In this document: positions 34,979 through 48,448 of the stretch, in pieces
Numbering within the stretch: the first letter of the stretch is position 1
How the letters are laid out: every line of letters begins with the position of its first letter
NCBI GenBank assembly: GCA_008508345.1
Contig: QNGE01003891.1
Coordinates: 1 to 64,000, forward strand
Length of the DNA stretch: 64,000 nucleotides
Source: Paragonimus westermani
Lineage: Eukaryota > Platyhelminthes > Trematoda > Plagiorchiida > Troglotrematidae
Direction of reading: 5' to 3'
Notes under the pieces: model-generated
Database searches by the model: none
The model's input: the letters and a program-made list of their open reading frames with translations, nothing else
What the model was told of the DNA's origin: nothing
Made by a program: the position numbers and the translations under genes

Positions 34979-37370
34979 TTCTTCTTGATCTATTCTGAAC
35001 TCATGCTTTGATTGAAGTCACAACAAAGGTGCCGATGTGAATAACATTTAAATTCATTTCTAGATGAGACCGTTCATTCATTCGTTTATTCATAACGGCC
35101 AACAGTCTAACCAGACAGTACTGTGGCACGCGACGCTGCCCACCTAAACCGTGACGTTGGATAGTCTGGCGGAAATTTGTTCACTCCAGAAAGAACCGGA
35201 AGTAGTTGTTTGACTACTCTTACAGCAGTAAGTCGTCGGTGTGATTGATGATGCTCGCTAGAGCAGCGACTGAGAACGGTTGAATATGATCAACATATGA
35301 TTATTTGGTGATGTACTTTACCATTTGTAAAGTGTGTTTAGAAGACATTTTCGTTGACAGTCTGTGTGGACTGGATGTGTTTAGTATCAAAGCTTTGTTG
35401 GTGAACTGCGAAAATGAACGGTTTTGTAATCTACTTTGAAGGTCTCTTTGATAAAACCATTTCATTTAATTCGAGTCAGTAAAATACTGCACGCATCCCA
35501 AAAGGTGAATTTCCGTTATTTCCTTTTATATGCATATAAGTACACATTTTTGATGAGCAAAAGACACCTAAATAAGTGTTTCTACGTCACAAAGTCATTA
35601 ACACAACTGTGAAATTCAAGGACAGGTTAAGGAAGACGATCGCAATCGATTTTAGTGATGAAAAGATCTACTGATTTAGTTTTGAAGGTAATTCACAAAT
35701 CAGAACTTTGGGTTAGTGTAGAAGTGGAGCTGATTAAGGGATAACGGAAGGTCAACAAATAAGCGCTTGCACCGGGATTTAGTGAGAGATTTGGAAATAC
35801 ATTTGAGAAGATCGGAATACAAGGAGTGGGTTTAATCTGATAGAATCTCTACTGAGAATTGTTCGTACATTATTAGGCAACGATAAACAATAAAAGCAAT
35901 GAACTGATGAAGGGGGATGCCGCTGCAACGAGGTGAATGTATTAGGAATCTCGCGAAAAGCCCAGTTCTTTGGAAAAAACGAGGAAATCAATAAGTGAAC
36001 AATATATGCAGTAGGCAAGCAAACAGGCCATTATAAATCATTCAGTCAAATTATGGGGAGCGCAGAGAGCTTAAGCGCATGAGATAAGACGAAACCCTCC
36101 GGAGTCCAGCAAAAGCTTCAATAAAATATCGTGCTGTTACGCAAAGTAATCCCGAGATATTAAGCAGAAAGGAATCTAGGTGAAGATTCATTAGTTACAT
36201 GAAAGAGGAGGAACATGTGTCAGAAACTTAACTGGCACACGTTGTGTTTTGTTTCATTTTATATGTCAAGCAGACTGTTTTGGATGACGAACGATGAGCA
36301 TTAGACGAACAAGTGAATCCAATGATCGGATGATCGCCACAGAAGCTTTACAATATCCCAGAACTAACAGAAAATAGATAGTAACCACGTGTGAATATAA
36401 ACTGGACACCCTTGCATAGAATATGTGAATCGGCTGCTGTGGAACTACCAGGTTGGAAGTCGAAAAGTGAAAATTTGTAATCCAACCGAGCAGTGTGAAA
36501 TTTACTCACAATGGAATGGCTCATACGCCATGAATGTATCAATGGAATAGGGGACTGTGTTAACATATGTGCAGTTGAGACCGAACATCGAAAGTTACCA
36601 TACTAAGCCGAACGTAATCTATCAGATTTGTGGTCAGAAAACGTACGACGTCTACCGCTCACAATCCTCTCTCGAGAAACAAATATCTACGTGCTATTCA
36701 TAAAACTGTACTATATTATTATACAATGTAACGGTAAAAACTAACTGTTCTGTATTTTGTCTATTTTCATTGTGCACATTACGTAGAGAACATGTAATCT
36801 GTACCTCAAAATGGACATTCCTTTTATCGTCATTTGTCCACACATGTGGTCCGTTGATACCCAGATCTTCAATATGTAACTCGGAAGCACTTCCATGAGT
36901 TCAGTTTGAATAATGGGGGTTACATACTGAATAAAAAACGTTGATGATTATAAGTATGCATCACGTTTGATAACCACTGCATATTGGCTCAGTTCTTCAC
37001 GCATTTAGACCGTTCCTTCTGTCAGTATACAGTTATAAAAAGCTTAACATACGCAAGTATAATGAATACGATCGGTTGAGTCGTGAGAAGAAACGCGTAA
37101 CGAACAAATTTTCTTAACGTTGTCCCATCAGACCAAATGCAACCCATTTATATGGGTCTCCGTCTTTGAAATTTGGAAGCACTACTTTCCAGTTCGTTAA
37201 AACAGCAGGACAACAAACGTTGCACGATGTTAACATATCGATTTACCTTATCAGCTGCATACCAAGTACAAACAGAATTTACAGTAAAGGCGCGTGGCAA
37301 CAACAACTGAATGGAGTGAATTTCAAGTCAAAAGGCTGCTGTCACGGGGAGTGAACAGTGTTAAACATTA
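34979..37370. other. Intronic; nothing recognised
   Basis: Inside intron 2 of the minus-strand gene. I see no gene, transposon protein or structured repeat. Confidence 0.4.
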
Positions 37371-37533
37371 ATTTATGTGCACACAACGCTGGCTCTCGTT
37401 GTCCGACCAACACGGCTTCAATAATAGCCGGACTTTTGAAGCGTGTGTCGTTGCAACACAGGCTAGGACAGAGCCTGACGAAAGTACACAGATGACCGAT
37501 TGACACAAGATGAGCACATTCTAACATCTGCAT
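37371..37533 (-). pseudogene. Penelope-like endonuclease C-terminal fragment, minus strand
   Basis: Read on the minus strand it gives HLVSIGHL, then KSPAIIEAVLVGQREPALCA and HKLMFNTVH. The plus-strand copy at 37960-38115 aligns at the same spacing (KIPAISETVFVKQKQP, SKLMVDHPI). The pattern PAI.E.V.V.Q..P.....KLM corresponds to the last block of PLE GIY-YIG domains. Upstream on the minus strand (37740-37541) a 64-codon open frame continues but has no motif I can place. The fragment is intronic in the host gene and surely inactive. Confidence 0.55.
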
Positions 37534-37814
37534 TGCTCACTAACGGATGACTGGATAAATTTTCCTCCGTTCGTAGCAAGAAAAGGCGGAGACCTGCAGG
37601 TCACACAACAGGGAAAAGAGGTGTTCACAAAACGACAGTTCATGGGAGACTATTTGTCCACTGTAGTGTGTCATCAGTTTCATCAGTTGTGAATCGCACA
37701 CACGCCGCAGCTGAACTGTGTCTGTTCTCATCAACTCGGGGAGATAGTTGTGGAAACGTTGAACGTGACGTACCTAAGTGACATTTTTCAGTTCAGTTAC
37801 AGTTGCACTGACAG

Positions 37815-38115
37815 TTTTTTCGGCAGAACGGACCGGTGCTTGTGTCAACGAATGGCCGAACACCTCTTGAAATGACTGATTCAGTCAGCTGAGCGAACAG
37901 ACAACCACATTACAAAACCAAACACGAAACCCCGTATCCTCATTTATGAAGCCCCTTTTGAAGACAGATCACAACGTCGACCCAATCAGGTCGTTCACTG
38001 TGTTGATACAGCACTCAAGCTCCAAAATTCCGGCCATTAGCGAAACCGTGTTTGTCAAACAAAAACAGCCACCGTCGGGTGCGTCAAAATTGATGGTTGA
38101 TCATCCAATTAGAGA
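37815..38115 (+). pseudogene. Penelope-like GIY-YIG endonuclease fragment, plus strand
   Basis: From about 37815 the frame reads SFFGRTDRCLCQRMAEHLLK and meets a TGA near 37875. SFFG occupies the place of the usual YIG strand and is followed by the RT..L..R..EH helix of the nuclease. Further on, another frame gives DPIRSF and KIPAISETVFVKQKQP, the C-terminal block shared with the minus-strand fragment at 37371-37533. The two fragments lie head to head about 0.3 kb apart. They could come from two insertions or from an inverted duplication. A stop and a frame change make this copy a pseudogene. Confidence 0.6.
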
Positions 38116-38816
38116 TGAACGACCAACAAGCATTTCCGGATGTTTCAGTGCTTCGTAAGATTGGTGGATCACTTCAAAGGTTAGTTCATAAAAGAAACAC
38201 GTAGACTGGCCAGTACATGCACCCTCGCGGTTTTGTTCTATCGAAATTTAAGTGGAATTAGCTTTGCTGTTTAACCAGCAGAGCCCAAAAGATATGCACG
38301 TCAGACACTTTACCGTCTGAACTTCAACACGTTCAGGATGTGCTGAGTAAAAATGGATCATCTCAACGGTTACTGGACAGAAACGTGCAACCAAAGGTGA
38401 AATATGAAGCTGTTCACACACAGGATGGAAAGTCCATATTTATCATTCTATCACACAAGCGTGAATTTACCTGTGGGATAATCACCTGCCGATTTTGCAA
38501 TGGAGTTGACAGTTTCTGTCTTGTAGTATGGGTCATCTTGTTATTTAATATCTGCCCGGTACTGGTGCCATAACTCAAATGTAGCTTGCCTCGGTTTTCT
38601 TCGTTCTTCTGTGTATTCTATCACTTGTTGTCAAGCTGGTTAGTCTGGGAGAACCATCAGATAGCTATCAGAGAGGACTCGTGAACACCTCCCAAAGTGG
38701 CTTCGCAACGGCCCGGAAATTCCACTTTTCAGTGCCATCGGTCCCCACTTGGTTGATAATGGCCATCAAACTGAGTTGGATAAAACCTTCCGGGTAATCT
38801 AGAAAGTTCGTCAAGC

Positions 38817-38852
38817 CCACTCCAGAGCTGTGGAGTTGCGACCGTTATCTAC
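38817..38852 (+). repeat. Dispersed repeat fragment shared with 50924-50959
   Basis: CTCCAGAGCTGT and GTTATC are spaced as in the segment at 50924-50959, with 28 of 36 positions matching by eye. Weaker similarity may extend to about 39010. The source element was not identified. Confidence 0.45.
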
Positions 38853-41721
38853 GTTCAAGGCTGTTGCATCAGACTGCACTATCCCCTCTGTTTGGCGAAC
38901 TATTCCTCAGCCAGAGCAGGTGTGAACCATTTGACACCGACGGACGGTAGGCACGAGTGACATTGTCACATATTCACTAGCACTCCCACCCTCCTCCAGT
39001 AGACTATGATCCATCTCACTTCTGTGAAGTTAATGACCCATTCAACCTGTTCCAATTTTTCATATGAATCACATGTTTCCTATGTAATTCTAAAAGTCTG
39101 ACAAGACTCACCGAAAGCAGCAGTTCGCATAACTGACTTTTTATTCATGTTCTCCAGGGACAGTGCATCAGTGGGGTAAGGGGTGGTACTCATTAGTTTC
39201 GTCTAAGCCAGATTTGTGAGGCCTTGTTATATGAAGAAATCAGCATGCCTACTTGATGACTGAACGCGCAGCCGCATGACTGGACGTTTTTATGCGCATG
39301 ATGGGGGTGAGTGTAAGCGAATTGCACTAGCCTCTGTGATTTCTAGTGACTAACCTTTGACTTCCTTCGGTCTTGCCCTACACCCTCAATAGATTGGCTT
39401 AGCTGAATCAACCAGGTCGAGGAGATGGTTTGATTGGACTAAGGGCGCAACGATCGCAGGTGAACAAGCTTGCCTCCGTCCTCGAGCTAGAGACACTAGC
39501 TGATGCTCCCGGGTGCGTTCAAGTAACCGTCGTGTCGTGTGGCCTTTGTAGAATCGAACGAAACGGTGATTGTTGTTAAATAACTGGACATCACAACTCT
39601 GACTAGGTTGACACCAATGACGACCATCCCTTACCCCATTGACCCACCGCTCCCAGTGAACTCATAAATTTGTTGTGTTTGGCCTAATGATGAAGCAAAC
39701 TGGTTTGCCACGTTTCCCTTCTTTTGACTAACAAATCTTTCCATAACCGTTCAGCAAACAAATTATTTGCAAAGATCCCAGCTAAAAATCAATATATTGC
39801 CGTGAGCTTACCTCCGATTATGCACGACAGTTTAAAAAGTAGTTTCGGTTGTTTCAGGGTAAACATTTGTTGGTTGCCTTTATGCTAAAAAACAGGTGAA
39901 ACTTTTAGGTAACCAAAGTTTTTACTAGAGTCCTAATCAAACAAAGATGAGGGAATCACGTAATTGGAAGGAGGCATTCAGCTAGGCTGGACTTCCTTCA
40001 GTCGGATTAAGTAAAAACATTTAGAATCTGGCGTATGTAGCTGTAGAAAAAGTTTAGAAACATTATTTTATTTTATAAAATGTCATATGAGACAGGTCTA
40101 GCTGGAGGAGACTGTACACTGACCGTATTGAAGAAATCGGTGGCACAACTATTGCAAAAGTCGGTTTCAAAAGGATGTTGGCAGTGAAGATTCACACAGG
40201 ATTGGTAACTCTTTCATGCCTTTACAATACTATGTTTTTGGCTGATCTTTTAAGGGTGATGCAGCAAATGTTCTTACTACACAACTCGTCACATGCTTTC
40301 TCACTGCCCACACCATACACGCCTAGAAATCGTTGTGAATAGATTCTGTGTAATAGGTTTACTGTTTTACTTTTAAGCAGAATGAGCTGTTCCATAAAAT
40401 ACACTCGAAACCAATGTTCTTTTAAAGGCGGTTAGTACGAACAACAGTCAGTCACTGAACACTTAATCAATCCCGCCACAGATCAAACGTGACTCAGTGC
40501 GCCAAAACTGTAATGACCGCCGATGCGACTCATATGAAATTGATTATCCGGCTTTCGCGAAATTGGAAAGCCTAACGGTTTGACATTGCGAACAATCAGG
40601 CACACTATCCAACAACCTGATCGTATTTTGGCCGTTAAACCGATGTGTAGCTCTTATTAGGAGCTATCTCACTAGAGTACTTAATGAAGTTTGTACGCTG
40701 TCTCTGAATGGGCATCACGTTGTCCGGCGTTCTTGAACATGAAACTAACTTTTCAATTTTATGTTAGTTTCAAATAAAGAACATCAATGGAATTCTTACA
40801 CCAGTCATCCCGACTCTAAAGAAACACTTTTATGGCGAAAGTATGCTTTTAGGCACGGTATATCCACTCGTTACATGATCGATTCGATCAAATTGGTTTG
40901 AACAGCCTCTTGGGCTCATTAGTTCAGGAGAAGGCAGGGAATATGAGGCCTAAACTTTAATGAGAAGCCTTTTTTACTTGAAAGTGGAAGGTAAGCAAAA
41001 GTGATTACCCTGTTCTTCAGGTGTTAACATGTGACTTATTTTGACCAGTCACATGTGACACGGAAGGTTTACATTTCATTCACTTGAAGTTTCGCTTCCT
41101 TGTTTTAAGATGTGAACACGCGGCAAGTGGAAAATCACCTGTATTTTTGAAAGAATCCTGAAATAGACACAAAGTGAACGCAAATTCGTGTGTATCACGC
41201 ATGCGCTGTTATTACGACACGATACTGATTTTGATCCGATTCGACTGGCTTTGTCGGCCGTACCACAACTGATCACTCGACCGGTCATCCGCTGCCGCAA
41301 TCGCATTCGGTGCGTTACCAGCGCAAAAGCTTACAAGTCGTACACTCTGACAGCCTTGACCTACTGGGGTGACACACTCTTGTTGGCCGATCGATCGACC
41401 AGTGGTGATATGGGGGAAACCGTCCGTCTGTCTGTTCATTGTGAGACCACTGAGTTTGTTTGTGATACATCTACGTGCGTTCATGTTTGAATATTAGAAA
41501 ACTTAGAAGAGTGTCGAATCAAAAGGAGTATTAACACTTATTTTAACATATAGGGAGTTGCAAACTACAAGATGGATCTATGAACAGAGCATGAAGAAAA
41601 AGCACTCAGCTTCATTTAGGCTAACAGCTGATGATAGTATGCATAACTTTCTTCTACGCCTAAGACTGAACGTGTTCCCTGATGTGTAGTTCCATTATTC
41701 ATACACACTAACTTATCCGAA

Positions 41722-41725
<4 letters not shown>
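38853..41725. other. Intronic; nothing recognised apart from a small hairpin
   Basis: No gene or element was identified. At 40740-40772 a 10-bp inverted repeat (TGAAACTAAC / GTTAGTTTCA) with a 13-base loop is followed immediately by AATAAA (40773-40778). This could be the end of some transposon or a chance hairpin. Confidence 0.4.

Positions 41726-41757
<32 letters not shown>
41726..41757. repeat. (AT)16 microsatellite
   Basis: Thirty-two bases of uninterrupted AT dinucleotide, about 0.5 kb downstream (in transcription sense) of exon 2 of the minus-strand gene. It is likely to vary in length between individuals. Confidence 0.95.
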
Positions 41758-41759
<2 letters not shown>

Positions 41760-42267
41760 CTGTAACCTCATGAACTGGCCAGGTTAAAACCTATCGCAAT
41801 GACTATTATCATACGCCCTAAGTCGTAAACTATGAGAGCAGCTAACGTACATCCACTCGTTTACTTGCTCGCCTTTAGCCGACTATCCGTGAATGTCTAA
41901 GCACATTGGAACAGTTCATGTCCGTATCTGAATTACCCAGTTCCGAACTATGCACACTTGTTGTTTACGCCCTGAGAAGGTGTTTTGAGAAGCGTAAATC
42001 AGTGTAGATTTTCTAGTTTATTGGTCCAATTCCGTCTGCCTGGATTCGTTACAACGACTCGGGAGTATGCATGCTTTAAGATAATCTAAAATAACCCAGA
42101 GGATTGACAGAATATAAACCAATTCTGATAATCTACAGCCTAGCAGATGGCATCACAGTCGGATTGTCGGTGCCCTGAGAGGAGACGAAGTCTTTAAATT
42201 CACAATTACATTGTTATCAATTAGTAAGATGTGGATACCGTTGGGTGCCTCAGCGATTCTTTCTTAC

Positions 42268-42770
42268 CTTGGCTGATAGTCGTCGTGGGTGGATCCCAGT
42301 AGAGACAACGAGTGGCTTATCAGACCCAGCAGTTCCGAGGGTGGCTTGAACACCGGTTTCAGAGTGAGTGTACTTTTTTCTGATCACTGGGGATGTCATT
42401 TCGCGCAGGTAGTCCGGATGAACCAAGGGACGATCACTGCTACTCAGTTTCACGGAGAAGGTGTTAGCCCCTACATCCAACTGTTTGGTTGGAAGTGGCA
42501 GAGATCGGGGACTGGAGTGGGCTGGTCGGGTTGGTCTGAATGGGACAGGGGAATTTTGAGCAGCAGTTGACATTAGGAAACCGTCAGATTTTTCTTGACC
42601 CACGCGACAGGCCCCTGGGGGAAGTGGAATGAGTCCAGGGATTGGGGAATCAATTGCTTCAAAGTTCCGCTTTCGACCTGGCTGGATGTTACGACTCGGT
42701 CGTCTGGAATCACCGTGCCTTGAAGCTTGCGTTTGTTGGATTGATTGCAGACAAGGGTCTGGATAGGGAA
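42268..42770 (-). CDS. Minus-strand gene, exon 2: Pro/Ser-rich region
   Basis: The exon follows an acceptor with a T-rich tract (TTTCTTTTTTGCATAATAG); an alternative acceptor 12 bases further in (CTATCCAG, exon start 42758) keeps the same phase. It ends at AAG|GTAAGA. It carries 167 full codons, phase 1 in and phase 0 out, matching exon 1 (ends phase 1) and exon 3 (starts phase 0). The protein is hydrophilic and probably disordered: Arg/Pro-rich SRRPSRNIQPGRKR, proline clusters (PIPGLIPLPPGA; PFRPTRPAHSSPRSLPLP), and SPVIRKKYTHSETG. No domain is recognised. The frame stays open upstream of the first obvious alternative start, so the exon is longer than a simple ORF call suggests. Confidence 0.75.
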
Positions 42771-45700
42771 CTATTATGCAAAAAAGAAATTATGAAAGCC
42801 TTTCCTCTCTAAGCCAAGCGCGAGAGTTCAATATGTAAACAATCTATATTACTCGTAAGTAGTTTGGCATATCTGTTAATTTAGGACGGATCCAGTTGTG
42901 AAAACCCTGGGCTTTGGTTGGGTTCGAAGTAGCGATGCCAAGCGCCCTATCAGTTGAAGTCTGAAACTGTACCAGAAACTCAGGGGTGTCGCATTTGAAG
43001 CTAATCGCCGGTTGACCCCACTATCTTATTCGGAACCCACAGGATGGTCAAGAGGGTCAAAATTTCTAGCAGGATTGCCAAGAAGTCCACTCTGGAATCA
43101 ACTAGCCCCATCGTTGACCACTGAAATCCGCACTACGTATAAGCAGTTAGGTAAATTTTTTAACTTGAGAGAGAATCGTGAAACTATTGAACTCTGGCTA
43201 AATTCAAACCAAATGTCAAATTTCCGAGCCTGCAGAGTGCCTTCATAGTTCGGTTGGTGGAATGCTTGTTGTATTTGGGTATACACAATGGGTATACACA
43301 ATGGTGACGAATTTTACTCAACTTCAACTACGCATTAAGTCGAAAGAATTAGTCACTCCGAACAAAGGAGCATTTTGACGGTATAACTATTCATTAGTAT
43401 TATTAAGGAACGTATACACTGGTTTTCAATAGCACTTTCTTAACATGTGTTTTGGTCAAGTTATCAACTTTCGTGGCACACCTTTAATAACTCACCTAAT
43501 GTAAACGGCAGAAGCATCATTTTGAACTTTTTCTAAGGAAGCAAATTAGTTCAGATGAGCCTGATTACCGATTCATTTTTTGACGAGGTTCGTGCTAGAT
43601 ATTTCGGATGGGGTTTAATCCAGCGTGAACGCTAGTGTGTGACGACACCAAGTTTGTCCTTTAATGCAAAAGCCAAACCGCATTCGCAATCTGGGGATAT
43701 TATCTGTCAAAAGCTCGTAACTGGTCCGATGTTACGGGGAGAAACCGCAGTTGAAAAGCGGCAGTTTGCTTTGCATTAGTCCAGAGGCAGATGGACTATC
43801 TAAAGCAGATCTAGGAAAAGATCGGTCCTCAAAGCCACTTGTCGTTACGGTGCTTGGTTTGAAGAGATTACATGCAATATTAATATTCTCCAACCGGTAC
43901 AACGTCTCTGACCGCCCTCACTATTCCAAAGATCGTGACCTGGCAGTCCCACATAACCCAGAAGCTTGCCAGCGCCAAGTCAACTTAATCATGATCAATG
44001 CTCAGTTGTCCGTCGTAGATACTGACACCAAGACCGCCAGGGTGAACTATGTAATTTCGACCACATGAACAAACTTGCATTTGGTTAGTGTCCCAACGAT
44101 AGCCCTAGTTGAGTTTTCTGGGAAACAATAATGCTTGATCGAGTGACTGAGGGCAACAGAAATTCCTGTGACAAAGGACTGGCTGCTGGGTCTGTTGAAG
44201 ATACCATCTAGGTGTAAGTTCATTCACTATCACGTGTGACTCACATCTAGCTCGGATATGTATTTGAGAATCTCTTGATCTTAGATAGAAAAGCAAGGTT
44301 TTTATTCTGGGATTGAACTCACACTGGTTGTTGAACTAATCACCAGCATAATTTGAAAATCAGAAAAGTGTTTCAAGCAACTGGTCCCAGTGATTATCAG
44401 TGGTAGACAACTAGTTCGATCAACATGGGTGTCTTCAGCATTATGCGTGCTGGAGATCCCAACTTGTGCTTAGCTACAAAGCATGAGGATGATAGTCTGC
44501 CCACTCATTCAATGCCTTATGGGGTTGCAGAAGAACATTTGAATTACATTGCTACGCTGTTGCTACTTTCTTTATTGTGGACTGAAATCAGCTAGCTCTT
44601 TGTGATTGACCCACTAAGGAACGGACCCACATCCAGGCCCCGGTAAAATTTGTGAGGCAATTTTGAAGACAGTCATATCCAAAGACCAGCATAGAGGTGG
44701 TTGACAGCTACTTCGATCTAGTTATACAATGTCCACTGGAAGTTTTGAAACACCCTCATCTTCATGAAAATGTATCCTGTAAATGTAAAAGTGCCTGAAC
44801 TTTTTGGCCTCGGGCTTAATCAGAAATGGATTCTAAAACTACTTCAGGTTTTGTTTATTCTACCACATAGACTGCGTTCTCACGTGGGTAGTTTTCAGTT
44901 CATAATAATTATTAACTCTGGTTACCCAAAATTGAGTAGTTTGAAAATTTTCTGAGAAAAAACAAGATGAGGAACATATGATTTCGCATAATCCTTCATA
45001 AGATCATTTCGTCTGTGAACGCCAGAAAACACACACCAATTGAGGTAGAAGTAGATTAGTTACTACTAGTTGAAGAGAATGAATTCAGTTTTATTCCGGT
45101 TTCATGCTGCCAACATTATCAGAACGCATTTGGTGTGGGAGGCGGTGGGTGTAATTGTGAGTGTGCTGACACAATTTCACAGACAACTGATGCTGGAAAC
45201 CAAATTGGAGCGCACCATGCATGAGTACTTAGGTTCTATCAGCTGATTGGTCAACAGCAACTCTCACCAGATGCTGTAGCCATGAAGGTTGGTGAGGATT
45301 TTGTCACTTATATTGAAAATATTTTGGCTAAACATAATTTTAAAAAACTATTGTTGTTGACAAAGAGCTCGGCGAAGTGTATCCTCACTCAAATTTGCGT
45401 ATGAACCAGATAGACACTTCCACCTTGGTTTCACGTTGCTTGAAGTTTCTTACCGCAAATTCAAAAATGGTATACTTCTTGTAGAGGTGGTGGTTAGAGT
45501 GGTGGATTATCAGTTTGAGGTTTTTCACCATGGATTAAATCATTTACTTTAACCTATCAGTTTAGACCTGGAGGAATTCAGGTGTGAACTACTCGATTGT
45601 ACCCATTGGACAGATAATCGCAGATAAAACGTTCACATCTGTTAACCGTGATGCATTTCGAAGAACTAGATGTAGGTGGCGATGTTGCAGTCACTTAGGT

Positions 45701-48146
45701 GAACGGAAGTTTTAGAATCAGGCCTATTAAAAAAATAAGTTTCAGTGGAAATATCATTCATTCATTCTAATAAGAACTTCAGGCAGTTTTAGAAAAGCGG
45801 AAATGATGAACACCATCCAGGCACTGATGGCGTTTGGTTTCGAATACAACGTTCAACCGGATAAAGTTTGTTTTTACCCTTGCAGTTCCCCTGTTGGCTG
45901 GCTAAAGTTCGTGAACCGAACCACCCGGTGAGACGGATGTTTCACTCGTCTTATTCACTTAGCACCAACAGCGTCTTTGTGAAAATAACTCATAAAGTAT
46001 TTGAACTAGTGGAAGCCATAAAAATCCTTAGTATTGTAAACAAATTCATGTTTCTGAGAATTTATCACCTTGTTCGCACGAACGTTCTGCTAACGGCTAC
46101 GTAGGAAATACGTTGGTACACCTCACAGTAAACTGCCGATTGCAACTTCGTCGCTAAATGAATTTTCCACTCTACATAGGATGTTAATGTATTGTACATT
46201 CAACGAGTGCTTTTGTGAGCAAAAGGAAGGGTATTTATGGAATACCTCTTTGGACAACCGTTATCGGATCCGATGAGGAGAAAAACCTCGAACACGATTA
46301 GTTGACAAGTCTGGTTATGTGAAGGATGTAGTTGTTAGGGTGGGCAGTTTATGTATTGTCGGTGAAGTCTTTCGGAAGTTCCATAAGACAATCTTATATA
46401 CACTCCAAGTCAGAAAAGAAGATGGAAGGCTTCTGCTGTTGCTTTGACTTCAATTTAGTTTGTCGACCAAATGAATACATAAGAAGATCTGTAGGGATTC
46501 AAATGAACGCGTTCGAAACTGGCAGGTCACTGTTTAGCCAGTCGAACCATCAGGTTGAATCAATCACCACACAAATGCATTTGTCTGCACATATCTCTTA
46601 CTCAACTCGCTGAGCTTGTCTTGTACACATTCAGGTACCCAGTAGGCAAATGGTCGCGGCCTTGATAACATTTCACCCCACATTTCCAAGGATGAACTGA
46701 ACTGTAAAATAGGCTCTGTTTATGCCATCTAGGTCCCATAAAGCGCCTGACAGTCAAAATCCAATACATTTTTTGACAGTCACCGTCACACATAGCCAAA
46801 GGTTTCAACTCTTTCACTAACCTCAAGGTCGGTGCCACTAAGAGATTACCATATTCGTTGTTTGGCATGACTCCTGGCCACGAACGATATCACAATGTTA
46901 GCTAGGTTTCGTTACACAGCTCTGCACGACGCATCAAGAAGAACGACTATTCCATGCTACACAGCATGCTGAGCAACATATCCTGCCTTGACATCGCCAC
47001 ACGAGGTAAACAGCACACTGTCCTGTGGTGAAGATTCTAGACTCTAAGACCTGTACAGCTTCATCCAGCGAACGAATTACAAGTCAAGGACTAGTCACAC
47101 ACCAACCCATCCGTCCATCATGCTTCGTAATCTTCCACTATCTCAATAGGTGATTCACAACAGTCAAAACCATCTCTGCTGCGCTATCCGAATTTTTCTA
47201 AGTCCTAACATTTTGTTATACAAATTTGCTGCTCATGTGTAGTTGGTATGGTGCTAATTACATGGCCCAAATGAGGCTGTGATGTAGATAACAAGTCAGC
47301 CCATGTAGAGACTTGGGCTGTTTGATAACCAGCACTATATCGGTTTGTCTTTGTGGGGCGCTTCAGAGCCAACCCTCCAAGACTGGTTTGGATAGGTGCA
47401 CGCACGCACGCACCACTGTCCAACCTACCTACACCGCAGTCAGTGCACAAGTTTCCTCATTCGACACAGAGAAGCAGCTCGGTCATAAGCACAGTGAACA
47501 CCGACAGTCGTTTTTCTGTATTTGAGCGCTGTCAGTATCAGATGATCACTCTCGCTCACTGTCTGGGGAGTACTGTTAGAAGCGAACAACTCGTATACAA
47601 CTGCCGTGAGATTCGGGGACATTCAGCAGCGGCGAAAGTCCCGATTCTGGTCGCCTTTTCAATTCTGAGTTAGTTAAAGACGCGTTAACTACCTTCGTCA
47701 GTTCATCTCCATTAATGAACTGTAGGTTCTTGAATCTTCTGAGAGAAGTGTCGCTAAGACAAGTTGTGGAGTAATACGGTGATGTTAAGATACAAACAAG
47801 GTGTTTGAAGGACGAAGAAGATATTTCAGACTAACCGTTCCAAAATGCCACGTACAACACCAACACTAAAAGCACGCCAAACTTACTGAACAATGACAAG
47901 AGAAGTGGTACAGGAGGGAGTAGAGGAAGTATCGAAAATTATGAGCAAACAAATTTGGATATAGTGAACAATGTGGATCATTAAGTGTTTCATACAATAA
48001 TGCACTGATCTGGTTTGATCACCTACGTGACCGACGACAAGTCATGTCTATTTTATCAGACTGTTCTTATCAAACGCTTTGTAATCAAAGACTGTCCATA
48101 CATTTAGGTTCAGAAGAACTAAGAAACTGATTGCTATTCTACATGT
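42771..48146. other. Intron 1 of the minus-strand gene, left part; nothing recognised
   Basis: No family is recognised in this stretch. ORFs of about 80 to 105 codons (43012-43248, 43751-44068, 46332-46613) carry no motifs. A 13-base unit (GGGTATACACAAT) is tandemly doubled at 43277-43302. Confidence 0.4.
43277..43302. repeat. Tandem doublet of a 13-base unit
   Basis: GGGTATACACAAT occurs twice in a row without mismatch. It probably arose by replication slippage. Confidence 0.85.
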
Positions 48147-48448
48147 TGTATAACAGGCAGCCTCGTTTGTAAGTAGTATAGCGCGTATATTCGGGAACTG
48201 AGAAGCAAATCTCGACGCCTGATAGACGGTGGACCAGATGACAGTATCGGAATAGCGTGTACGTATCATGGAGGAAGTGCCACCAAATTGAATGACAACT
48301 TAATGCTACCCAATGTGTGTAAGTGCACGTCAGCTGTGCTAATGAGTGTTTGTGGTCCTATGTTTTAACGTAGCTTCTACGGAGGTTTGTGCAACAAACA
48401 ACGTTGCAGGCCAAGCGTCTTTTGCGGTCACAACAATGCCACTCTACA
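48147..48448 (+). repeat. 5' LTR of a degenerate Ty3/Gypsy retrotransposon
   Basis: This 302-base segment starts with TGTA and ends with CTACA. It is homologous along its whole length to the isolated copy at 34676-34978 and lies directly upstream of gag/pol-like sequence in the same orientation. No matching 3' LTR was seen within the following 5 kb, so the element is truncated at its 3' side. A few bases after the LTR, TGGACAGGACATC could be a primer-binding site, but I could not match it to a tRNA. Confidence 0.7.
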
